DNA of 64,000 bases from G965267335 sp965267335 (GTDB lineage: Bacteria > Bacteroidota > Bacteroidia > Cytophagales > JAAEPT01): the NCBI GenBank assembly GCA_965267335.1, contig OZ253953.1, positions 434,001-498,000 of the forward strand. Reading direction: 5' to 3'. Below the pieces are notes generated by a model. That model had not been told where the DNA came from, did not search any database, and worked only from the letters and a program-made list of their open reading frames with translations. Within the stretch, counting starts at the first letter, position 1. The number at the start of each line of letters is the position of its first letter. This document shows, piece after piece, positions 1-8,949 of this stretch. The position numbers and the translations under genes were made by a program.

Positions 1-3000
1 AACACTAGTCCCATTATTGATGCCGGAGATCCGGCTTTTTCGGGTGTGGAATTTGACAACAGACTGGCATATCGGGTAATGGACGGTAACAGAGATGGTG
101 TTGCAAGAGTAGATATCGGATCTACCGAATATTCCGATTTTATAGTCACCAGCCAGACCTGGGCTATCGGTACAAATGGAACCTTACCTAACGTAATTGC
201 GCAAATCGATACTTCAGGAGCAGCGGAACCTTACTATGTTGAGTTTGACATGTCTTTCCCAAGTTTTGTTCCACAGCAAACACTGGAGATTAAAAAACAA
301 GTAATGATTGATGGGTTTTCAGCTTTTAATACATACGCTCCGGGAGCCTGGCAACCTGGCCAGTATACCGTTGAACTAAGAGGAAGCTCAATTGTTACGG
401 ATGATATCATGATTGACTTTCAACCAGGTTCTGAAGGATCTGTCCTTAGGGGTACATCCATCATGCAAACCACACTTGGGGCTTCCGCTATAAATATCGC
501 AGCGGATGATATCGAAATTTCGGGTAACCTACTGGGAGTAGGAACTTCTGGTGTAGCCTCATACAACACGGTCTCTGTATACATAGACGGAGCAAGAAAT
601 ACCGTTATCGGAGGCAGCCAGGAGCGGGACAGGAATGTATTCTATGCCGGAAGTGGTGACGCAATTTATATTACTAATAATTCAGTCAATGACGGTACTA
701 AAATTCAAGGCAATTGGATCGGAACGAATGTAAACGGAAGTGCGGCCAACGGAACAATTGGTGGATCCGGAATAAGAATTGAAGGCGGTGATAATATCGT
801 AATAGGCGGATCTGATCATGCATCACGAAATGTCATAGGCAACTGTCAGTATGGTATTGAAATAAACACCACAGGCACAAAAAATTATACTGTTTCAGGA
901 AACTACATCGGTACTGATAAAAATGGAACTGGCTCGGTAGGGATACAAACGAATGGCATTCGAGTATCAGGAGGTCAGGGAATAAATATTGGTGGAAGTG
1001 ATATGAACGTTATTTCAGAATCAGCGTCCTACGGAATTTATCTGGAAGGCACCGCTACTAGTAACATCAACATCTATAACAACTACATTGGCACGGATGT
1101 GACCGGCAGCACCAGCCTTTCAAACGGCTTGTATGGAATATACATAACCAATAATGCACATGATAATAAAATCGGGTACAATGGTCAGGGCAACCTCATC
1201 AGTGGCAATGGAAGCGCTGGAATTTACATTGTTCAATCTGATGGTAATGAAATTACTTCAAACACGTTTGGGCTTACCGCCCAAGGTGATACTGCCTTGC
1301 CTAACAACGGTGGTGGTATTTCATTATTTGATTGCAGCAACACAATCATTGGTGCTACAGGAAACGGTGGAAATATTATCAGTGGGCACAATGGTGGTAA
1401 TGCTATCTCCATTTATTCTTCTTCCGGATCCTTCAATAATGTTATTATCAATAACCTGATTGGAGTATTAGCAGATGGAGAAAGCCCAATGCCAAATAAT
1501 GGGACTGGTGTTTTTCTTGACAATGAAGTAGATAATACGATTATAGGTGGTGACGCAGATTCATCCAATGTAATAGCAAACTCCCTATCAGGTTCGGGGG
1601 TTCAGTTTTCAGAAATGAGTGGTGGCTTTCCGGAATACAACCTTGTACATAATAACTCCATTTACAACAATGCGTTCAACGGAATTTCCTTCTTTGGATC
1701 AGTACAACAGGGTGTTGAAATTCCGGTTATCACATTACTTCAGGAAGACTCTACTGTCCAAGGAACTTCAGCTCCAAATGCTTATATCCAAATATTTGCT
1801 GACTCCAGCAACCAGGGCCAAATTTTACTGGGAACAACTACGGCAGATGCAGCTGGTAATTGGTCATCAACAGTGTCGGTTCCTGATTTACCGTGGACTA
1901 CTGGCTACCTGACTACGTTGCAAGATAGTGCGGGTAACACCTCGCAATTCAGTGAACCAGTCGAATTATGCTTCGCTCCATTGCATGTGGTTAACAACAA
2001 GGACGATGGCTCTTGTGGTTCGTTAAGAAAAGCTATTGACTACGCCAACAACAATTCTGGTCCGGATACAATCACGTTCGGCATTCAGAACACCACAATC
2101 TTGCCGCTTACCGAGTATACAATTGGCGGGGATACGGGAACGGTAATTGATGCGTCTGGAAAAAATATTACAATCAAAGCAGGTTGGAGTTCAGCGGATG
2201 GTATCATCCAGATATTTAATGTTGCATCATTCTATACTAAAATTATCGGGCTAAACTTAGACGGTGAAATGGATCAGTCTCCTGGAAATTATACAAATGT
2301 TGGAATTTATGAGCTTGGCGGTGCCAGTCATTGTGAATTCAGCGATCTCAATCTTGAAGGATTTGCTGCGTATGCAATAGTCAGCAGTGGAGATAGTTCA
2401 ATCATTTCTGAGTGTACTATTTCCAACTTCGGACTCTATGGAATTGCTGCTGTAACTGGTATTAATCCAAGAATCACGAACTGCACAATTGGTGTTAATT
2501 CATCCGGCCAATCATTTCCAGGAAATCAGATTATTGGAATTGCTACTACTTCAAACAATGCTCAGATTGGAGGAGATATAAGAACTTCAGGAAACACCAT
2601 CATAAATTGTGACTCCATTGGCATCTATGTCACTAATGCTAGGGTCAATATCCAGGGCAATTATATCGGAGTGGATAATTCAGGAGTAACTGCTGCAAGC
2701 AATGCTTATTATGGTATTTATTTAGATGTAGCGGATACGAGTCTGGTGGGAGGTGATGAAATCAATTACAGAAATATTATTTCCGCAAATAACACTGCAG
2801 GGATTCTATCCAACCAGACTTCAAATGCTGAATTCAAAAATAATTATTTTGGATTAGACGCATCTGGCGAAAATTCTGTTTTGGGCCAATCAATAGGAAT
2901 TCGCATGCAGAATGGTAGTATTTCAAACTTCATTGCCCATAATAGACTAGCACATCACGACAGCGCAGGGGTGGTTTTTGATGGTGCCACAACGGATTCT

Positions 3001-3657
3001 AATTCCTTGTATAATAACATGATCTTCAACAATGATCTGGAAGGAATCTACTTATTAAACGGGGCTAATTCCGGAATTACTCCACCTGTTATTGATACAG
3101 TTAATGGACAGACTATTACCGGAACCGCTATACCAAACTCTTATGTTGAATTATTTGCTGATGATGACCATGAGGGAGTCTACGTCCTGGATACAGTAAC
3201 CGTTGATGCGGCAGGTAATTGGACGTACACTATCACTGGCGGACAAATGCAAACCATGAAGTTCTATCGGTTGGACAGCATCACAGCCATACAAACATCT
3301 GACAACGGAAGTTCAGCATTCACTAGTCCTTATAAAGTCAAACTGGTTGGTATTCCCGTTGCTGCTGTCCCTCACAATGCAATGAGCCCAGACGGTGACA
3401 ATATCAACGATCATTTCATCATTGACTTTTTGGATCAGGAGGAGTTCCAGGATAACCACCTCACTATTTTAAATAAATGGGGTATTACAGTGTTTGAGGC
3501 GGACAACTATCAAGACCAGGAACCTTGGGATGGCACATGGAATGGTAAACCCGTCCCAGATGGTACATACTATTATATTCTGACTACCAACTATCAGTAT
3601 CCGTTTTCTACTGCAAAATATTCTGAATCAGGATTTATTGAAATCAGAACCCGATAG
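1..3657 (+). CDS. Giant parallel beta-helix surface protein with T9SS type B C-terminal domain (5' end outside window)
   Basis: The reading frame is already open at base 1, so this gene begins upstream; the GTG at 46 is internal. The first ~40 residues carry an IIDAG...DGNRDG...VDIG.TEY pattern, the tail of a choice-of-anchor-Q-like beta-helix domain. Then come two beta-helix blocks (about residues 60-560 and 660-1020 counted from base 1) built of repeats such as NYIGTD..G and N.IGG, each followed by an Ig-like stretch (PNAYIQIFAD, PNSYVELFAD). The second block opens with a GSLRKAIDYAN motif. The last ~95 residues (SPDGDNINDHF, NKWG, PWDGTWNG, DGTYYY) match the gliding-motility-associated (CHU_C, type B) T9SS sorting domain. 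Inferred role: secreted, surface-attached adhesin or carbohydrate-binding protein. The ligand is unknown. Confidence 0.88.
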   Translation, partial: NTSPIIDAGDPAFSGVEFDNRLAYRVMDGNRDGVARVDIGSTEYSDFIVTSQTWAIGTNGTLPNVIAQIDTSGAAEPYYVEFDMSFPSFVPQQTLEIKKQVMIDGFSAFNTYAPGAWQPGQYTVELRGSSIVTDDIMIDFQPGSEGSVLRGTSIMQTTLGASAINIAADDIEISGNLLGVGTSGVASYNTVSVYIDGARNTVIGGSQERDRNVFYAGSGDAIYITNNSVNDGTKIQGNWIGTNVNGSAANGTIGGSGIRIEGGDNIVIGGSDHASRNVIGNCQYGIEINTTGTKNYTVSGNYIGTDKNGTGSVGIQTNGIRVSGGQGINIGGSDMNVISESASYGIYLEGTATSNINIYNNYIGTDVTGSTSLSNGLYGIYITNNAHDNKIGYNGQGNLISGNGSAGIYIVQSDGNEITSNTFGLTAQGDTALPNNGGGISLFDCSNTIIGATGNGGNIISGHNGGNAISIYSSSGSFNNVIINNLIGVLADGESPMPNNGTGVFLDNEVDNTIIGGDADSSNVIANSLSGSGVQFSEMSGGFPEYNLVHNNSIYNNAFNGISFFGSVQQGVEIPVITLLQEDSTVQGTSAPNAYIQIFADSSNQGQILLGTTTADAAGNWSSTVSVPDLPWTTGYLTTLQDSAGNTSQFSEPVELCFAPLHVVNNKDDGSCGSLRKAIDYANNNSGPDTITFGIQNTTILPLTEYTIGGDTGTVIDASGKNITIKAGWSSADGIIQIFNVASFYTKIIGLNLDGEMDQSPGNYTNVGIYELGGASHCEFSDLNLEGFAAYAIVSSGDSSIISECTISNFGLYGIAAVTGINPRITNCTIGVNSSGQSFPGNQIIGIATTSNNAQIGGDIRTSGNTIINCDSIGIYVTNARVNIQGNYIGVDNSGVTAASNAYYGIYLDVADTSLVGGDEINYRNIISANNTAGILSNQTSNAEFKNNYFGLDASGENSVLGQSIGIRMQNGSISNFIAHNRLAHHDSAGVVFDGATTDSNSLYNNMIFNNDLEGIYLLNGANSGITPPVIDTVNGQTITGTAIPNSYVELFADDDHEGVYVLDTVTVDAAGNWTYTITGGQMQTMKFYRLDSITAIQTSDNGSSAFTSPYKVKLVGIPVAAVPHNAMSPDGDNINDHFIIDFLDQEEFQDNHLTILNKWGITVFEADNYQDQEPWDGTWNGKPVPDGTYYYILTTNYQYPFSTAKYSESGFIEIRTR

Positions 3658-3700
3658 TTCTTCTTTTGGAGAATTAATGTTTTATAGGAATTTTGCTATC

Positions 3701-3741
3701 TTAAATGTCGCTATTAACGTAACCCAGCATGCGACATTTAA
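3701..3741 (+). promoter_or_regulatory. Perfect 11-bp inverted repeat spanning a start codon
   Basis: TTAAATGTCGC (3701-3711) and GCGACATTTAA (3731-3741) are exact reverse complements with a 19-nt spacer. The right arm begins at the G of the ATG start of the next gene (3729). In mRNA this would place the start codon at the base of an 11-bp stem. A role in translational control is an inference; a protein-binding operator is the alternative. Confidence 0.5.
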
Positions 3742-6700
3742 AGATACTCTTCTGTCTAACGACTCTGCTAATTGGTCTATCTTCTCTTTCAGGCCTGGCA
3801 GCGACATTTAACGTTGATAATACCAACGATGCCTTTTTTGGCTCCCTCAGGCAAGCGATTCAGGATGCCAACGCTTCTCCTGGCAGAGATACTATACAAT
3901 TCAATATTAGCGGGGCTGGCCCGCATATTATTCAGCCCTTATCTGCGTTTGATGGAATCACAGATGATGTTTTTATTGATGGTACAACACAAAATACTTT
4001 CGAAGCGAGAGCGCTCAACGAACGTTTAATTATTATCCAGGGATTCAACATTTCAACTGCAAACGGCTTCGTATTTGAGCCTGGTTCCGATGGCTCTGAG
4101 ATAAAACATATAATTATCAATTCATACATTGGGGGTGCTGCAATAGTGAACAATGGGGTCAATAACCTATCGATTACGGGTTGCTATTTGGGTACTGATG
4201 AATTTGCAATGTCACCGGGGTTCGGTAATGCTACAGGTATAGCCTTTCTGGGAACCTCCACAGGTTGTCAAATTGGAGATTCAACAACCGAAGGTGGAAA
4301 CATCATTTCTGACAACTTCGCTATGGGAATTGATATTACTGCAGGAAATGATAACCTCACCATTGTAAATAACAAGATCGGAGTATCCGCAGATGGCATG
4401 AACTTTCTGGGTAACGGACTAGCTGGCATCATCGTCAATGGAGCAAATAACTTGACAATCGGAGGAAATGACCCGACAAAAAGAAATGTCATCGGAACAA
4501 ATGGGTTCTCGAGTGGTAGTGATCCTGGCATATATTTACAAGGTTGCAATGGTGTTGGTATTTATAATAATTTCATAGGCGTAGGAATTGATGGAGCTGT
4601 TGATTTGGGTAACGAAGGTTCTGGCATTAGGATAGAAAATAGTGATGGAGTTATCATCGGTGACCCCGGAATGGGTAATGTCATTTCCGGTAATCAGGAT
4701 TTTGGTATAGAAGCAACTAATAACATTACGAACATGTCTATCCAATCGAATCTGATTGGAACCGACTCTACCGGATCAGTTGCGATCGCAAATGAACACA
4801 CAGGCATTTATTTCAATGGCGCCATGTTATCAGAAATTGGTGGGGTGAATTATCATGAAATGAATGTTATTTCAGGAAACGGACCTGGCTTTGGCGCTGG
4901 TGGTATAGGTGTAGACAACAGCAATGATATCATGATCTGGTCGAATATAATCGGTCTCGGCTTGGATGGTACGACACCGCTGGGAAATACCGGTGATGGC
5001 ATAAGTCTTGATAGCTGTAATAATTGCACTATCGGAGCCCCAGGATTCAATCTGGGAAATATAATTTCATCAAATGGTAATAACGGTATTGAAATAAACG
5101 GATTCGGTCAAGTCAGAATAACAGAAAATATTATCGGCCTTGACTCCACAGGAGCTACTTCAAGTGCAAATGGGACGGGTATCTATATTTTCCAGACAGA
5201 TCAGGCAATTATTGACCAAAATGTTATTTCTGGAAACACAAATGCAGCTATTGAATTACACTCTGGCGCTGATAGCATCAGTATTCAGGGTAATTATATT
5301 GGAACAGACACCAGTGGTACGAATCCAATAGGAAATGTATATGGTATATTGATCGATGGGTGTGTCGGAACCGAAATTGGTAATACAGTTGGTAATATTA
5401 TTGGTGGTAACCAAGACGGCATATACACATTAAACGATACAAGAGGCACAATTATTCAGAATAATTATATCGGTACCAATCCGACTCATTCGACTCTCCT
5501 TGGCCAGTCAGCCTATGGCATCAACATGGAGAATTCATATACGAATACAATTGGTGGACCTGGTATGGGAAATTTTATTGGCAATAATACCATAGCCGGA
5601 ATTTTCGTTACTGGTACATTCACCGGATCCTATGATAATCACTTTTACGGTAATTATATTGGATTGGCTCAGGACTCCAGTACCTCCATTGCCAACGGGG
5701 GGGCTGGAATTATTTTTGATAATGAAACCGATTTAAATATAATAGGTGGATATGCCGACTCAATGAACGTAATTGCAAATAATTCGGCAGAGCCTATTTT
5801 GATGGGGCCACCCAGCACTGGTACTCCTGAATTTAATATTTTCAATGTCAACTCAATTTATAACAACAGCAGCCCAATCTTTGTGGATGCATTGTCGAAC
5901 AATTCGGTTGAGCCTCCGGTTATTGATTCCCTTTACACGGATTCCACATTGTATGGAAGTGCTGCCCCAAATGCCATTGTATACATTTATGCTGACCAGG
6001 GACATGAAAATGCATATTTCATTGACACTGCTCATGCCGGAGCCACCGGAAGCTGGACAAAAAGGATAAACCTTAATGATCTCGCAGCACTGAGTATGGA
6101 CTCTATAACGGCTATTCAAGACAGTGTTGGTAATTCATCAATGCTAGCCAATCATATTTATAGGGTACCTGTCGACCCCTGTGCCGGAGAAACCGTTAAT
6201 GCAGGTTCAAATCAAATTCTTTGTGAGAACAATGCCAATGTATCTTTAAATGGTTCAGCAACGACCGGAGGTCAATGGATCACCGGAACAGGTAGTTATA
6301 GCCCAAATAATCAAACGCTGAATGCCACCTATACCCCATCGGCCTCAGAAATCACTAGTGGAGTATCTCAGCTCGTTTTACAAAGTACTCTTGGAGGGTG
6401 CTCTTCCGTTAGGGATACAATGGTAGTAACTTACACTCCTGCTCCAACCCCCGATGCCGGGACCGACTACTCAACCAGCTCAGTGGTAGAAACATTGAAT
6501 GGCACAGCAGGCGGTGCTTCAACAACAAACTGGTCTACACTTGGCACAGGAACGTTTGATGACCCTAGTCTTCTGAATGCTCAATACACAATGAGTGCTG
6601 CCGATACGACTACAGGATTCATAGATTTAGTTTTGACCGCGAATTCGCCTGGTTGTAACCCCGTAACTGATACTATCACCATAACTTATGTGGCCGGTTT

Positions 6701-8948
6701 GATATGCGATACACTATTAGTCACATCAACTCTAGATGATGGCTCTTGCGGTACACTAAGAGCGGCACTACAATATGCAGACACAAATCCCGGAAATGAC
6801 ACAATTACCTTTGCCATTAGTAATGATACCATTTTCACAACTAGTACTCTTACGCTAACTACTGATCCAGGAACCTATATTGATGCCAGTGGCTCAGGAA
6901 TTTGGATTCAGCCGGACTTTACAATTAGCCCGGGCATAGATGTGATGCAGATTCAGGCCATAGAAACTACTATTGACGGTTTGTCAATTAATGCCGAACA
7001 AAGAAACAACCCTGGTAATCGTGCGGACAACGGCATCTTTCTAACCCAAGGAGGCCCGACAGTAGTCAAATCGGTGTTAAAAGGGGTTGAGATAACCGGT
7101 GCTGGTCAATACGGAGCCTACATTTCCTTTTCAGATTCATCCGTTATAGATAACTGTACTTTCTATGGTAATACCTCAGGCGGAATGTCCATAAGAAGTG
7201 ATTATGTCACTGTGCGCAACAGTCGGTTTGGAACAGATAGTTCCGGAACAATCGGTATGGGAGGTCAGGAAGTTGGTCTGATTGTTGGTGGTTTTTACAG
7301 TGAAATCGGGGGTGATATTACATCGGAAGGAAATGTCTTTTCAGGCAATGATAGCTCTGGTATCGTGATTACTTCATCTGCCGTCAACTATTTCAAAGGA
7401 AACTTTATCGGAACAGACATCACAGGAACGGTTGCAATTCCTAATAATTATGGAGTCGTGTCAACCTTTACAATTAATCAGGCCTTTGGTGATGGAACCC
7501 TGAATTCCCGAAATATAATTTCCGGCAACCTGACGGATGGGGCCTTCATGGAAAATGCCTTTGGTAATAAATTTGATTTCAACTACTTCGGAACCGATAT
7601 CACTGGAATGAACTCAATTCCCAACGGTGAACACGCCATTCATATGATTACTGATCCAACTTCTGACACGATTCAGAATTCCATTATTGCAAACAGCGGA
7701 TCAGCAGGTATCTATTTAGAACCTGGCGCTCAGAACCGATTCTATAATAACACCTATATCAACAACGGAGGCGATCCCATTGATATCCTGGGAGATAGCC
7801 AAGGAGGTATTTTCGCACCTGCAATTGCTGGTATAAACGCTGACTCTACGATTTATGGAGTCAATGAATTTGGTGCCATAGTAGAAATTTATGCTGATGC
7901 CGGACATGGTGGTGCAGTTAAACTTGGAGAAGTTGTACCTTCAGGATTTTCATTCACCTATCAACTCACTGCAGCAGATTTATTGCTCATCAATATGCAG
8001 GGCTTAGATAGTCTTACAGCCGTACAAACAGTAGGAAGCACTTCAACCGAGTTCTCACTACCGGTCAGGGCTTGTATCCCTATAGATTTAATAATCCACC
8101 CTACAGATACTGTAAATATGTCTGCAACCCTTATTATTGATACACTTGAAACTATACTGGCGTCAGCGGCCAATAACCCAACCGTCAGTATATTGGACGG
8201 TACAAAAGGTGGCAGTCTCACACTCACTGGATTAGGAACATTTGAGTATGTATCTGATTCCGGGTATTTCAATAAAGCTGATTCGCTGAGCTACATAATT
8301 AGTAACGATTGTGGCTGGTCCGACACGAATTATATTCACTTGTTTGTTCGCAACTCACCCCCCTTCGTGTCTTTAGCTTTCTGGGACCGAATTGCTCCAG
8401 GTGAAATTATTAATATGAATGTACAGCACTTTGTAGATGATGTTAACAAAAACCTGAAAGTAGATTCCTTAATTCTAGCCGATACCTTGACCCCATCAGG
8501 AGCTGAGATACGAATTGACGTTCCCGGCTTTGTAACAGTAGACTATTCTGTCATACCTTCCGCTGATGACTTACTTGAGTCGGTATTTTTCACCGTGTGC
8601 GATAGCCTTGACGAATGCCTGGATTTTGAAATGATTATCCAAATCACATCGAATCCTCCCGATCCAATAGTTCACAATGCTCTTTCTTTGGGTGATGATA
8701 ATTTGAATGATCATTTGGTGATAGATTTTCTTGATGAACCTGAATATGATGGTAATGAAATCTGGATTTACAACAAATGGGGATTTGAAGTTTATCATGC
8801 CGTGGATTATGACGAGCAAGAGCCATGGGACGGCACTTATAATGGTGAGTTTCTACCGACTGGAACCTATTCTTATTTTCTGAAAAGGGGCTACGAAAAA
8901 GAAACTTCGGATGGGTTTATTGAGATAGTAAACACAACAGGTCAGTAA
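3729..8948 (+). CDS. Giant parallel beta-helix surface protein with T9SS type B C-terminal domain (1739 aa)
   Basis: A tandem paralogue of the preceding gene. Signal peptide at residues 1-24 (hydrophobic LKILFCLTTLLIGLSSL). The first helix module starts with GSLRQAIQDAN and DTIQF and runs to about 815 with N.IGTD..G / N.ISGN repeats. Two Ig/PKD-like segments (about 815-990) have paired cysteines and TYTP. A second helix module (about 990-1450) is opened by SCGTLRAALQYAD and DTITF. Another Ig-like region follows (1450-1640). The type B sorting domain (last ~95 residues: DDNLNDH, YNKWGFEVY, PWDGTYNG, TGTYSYF) closes the protein. Expected to leave through the Sec system and then T9SS, and to stay at the surface. 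It ends 1 bp before the convergent helicase gene. Function beyond adhesion or binding is not visible. Confidence 0.88.
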   Translation: MRHLKILFCLTTLLIGLSSLSGLAATFNVDNTNDAFFGSLRQAIQDANASPGRDTIQFNISGAGPHIIQPLSAFDGITDDVFIDGTTQNTFEARALNERLIIIQGFNISTANGFVFEPGSDGSEIKHIIINSYIGGAAIVNNGVNNLSITGCYLGTDEFAMSPGFGNATGIAFLGTSTGCQIGDSTTEGGNIISDNFAMGIDITAGNDNLTIVNNKIGVSADGMNFLGNGLAGIIVNGANNLTIGGNDPTKRNVIGTNGFSSGSDPGIYLQGCNGVGIYNNFIGVGIDGAVDLGNEGSGIRIENSDGVIIGDPGMGNVISGNQDFGIEATNNITNMSIQSNLIGTDSTGSVAIANEHTGIYFNGAMLSEIGGVNYHEMNVISGNGPGFGAGGIGVDNSNDIMIWSNIIGLGLDGTTPLGNTGDGISLDSCNNCTIGAPGFNLGNIISSNGNNGIEINGFGQVRITENIIGLDSTGATSSANGTGIYIFQTDQAIIDQNVISGNTNAAIELHSGADSISIQGNYIGTDTSGTNPIGNVYGILIDGCVGTEIGNTVGNIIGGNQDGIYTLNDTRGTIIQNNYIGTNPTHSTLLGQSAYGINMENSYTNTIGGPGMGNFIGNNTIAGIFVTGTFTGSYDNHFYGNYIGLAQDSSTSIANGGAGIIFDNETDLNIIGGYADSMNVIANNSAEPILMGPPSTGTPEFNIFNVNSIYNNSSPIFVDALSNNSVEPPVIDSLYTDSTLYGSAAPNAIVYIYADQGHENAYFIDTAHAGATGSWTKRINLNDLAALSMDSITAIQDSVGNSSMLANHIYRVPVDPCAGETVNAGSNQILCENNANVSLNGSATTGGQWITGTGSYSPNNQTLNATYTPSASEITSGVSQLVLQSTLGGCSSVRDTMVVTYTPAPTPDAGTDYSTSSVVETLNGTAGGASTTNWSTLGTGTFDDPSLLNAQYTMSAADTTTGFIDLVLTANSPGCNPVTDTITITYVAGLICDTLLVTSTLDDGSCGTLRAALQYADTNPGNDTITFAISNDTIFTTSTLTLTTDPGTYIDASGSGIWIQPDFTISPGIDVMQIQAIETTIDGLSINAEQRNNPGNRADNGIFLTQGGPTVVKSVLKGVEITGAGQYGAYISFSDSSVIDNCTFYGNTSGGMSIRSDYVTVRNSRFGTDSSGTIGMGGQEVGLIVGGFYSEIGGDITSEGNVFSGNDSSGIVITSSAVNYFKGNFIGTDITGTVAIPNNYGVVSTFTINQAFGDGTLNSRNIISGNLTDGAFMENAFGNKFDFNYFGTDITGMNSIPNGEHAIHMITDPTSDTIQNSIIANSGSAGIYLEPGAQNRFYNNTYINNGGDPIDILGDSQGGIFAPAIAGINADSTIYGVNEFGAIVEIYADAGHGGAVKLGEVVPSGFSFTYQLTAADLLLINMQGLDSLTAVQTVGSTSTEFSLPVRACIPIDLIIHPTDTVNMSATLIIDTLETILASAANNPTVSILDGTKGGSLTLTGLGTFEYVSDSGYFNKADSLSYIISNDCGWSDTNYIHLFVRNSPPFVSLAFWDRIAPGEIINMNVQHFVDDVNKNLKVDSLILADTLTPSGAEIRIDVPGFVTVDYSVIPSADDLLESVFFTVCDSLDECLDFEMIIQITSNPPDPIVHNALSLGDDNLNDHLVIDFLDEPEYDGNEIWIYNKWGFEVYHAVDYDEQEPWDGTYNGEFLPTGTYSYFLKRGYEKETSDGFIEIVNTTGQ

Positions 8949-8949
8949 T

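Noticed and set aside
4600..5700. Repeated short DNA units that could look like a repeat array or CRISPR
   Set aside because: They are degenerate codons of beta-helix repeats (IGTD, NVISGN) with no constant repeat or spacer length.
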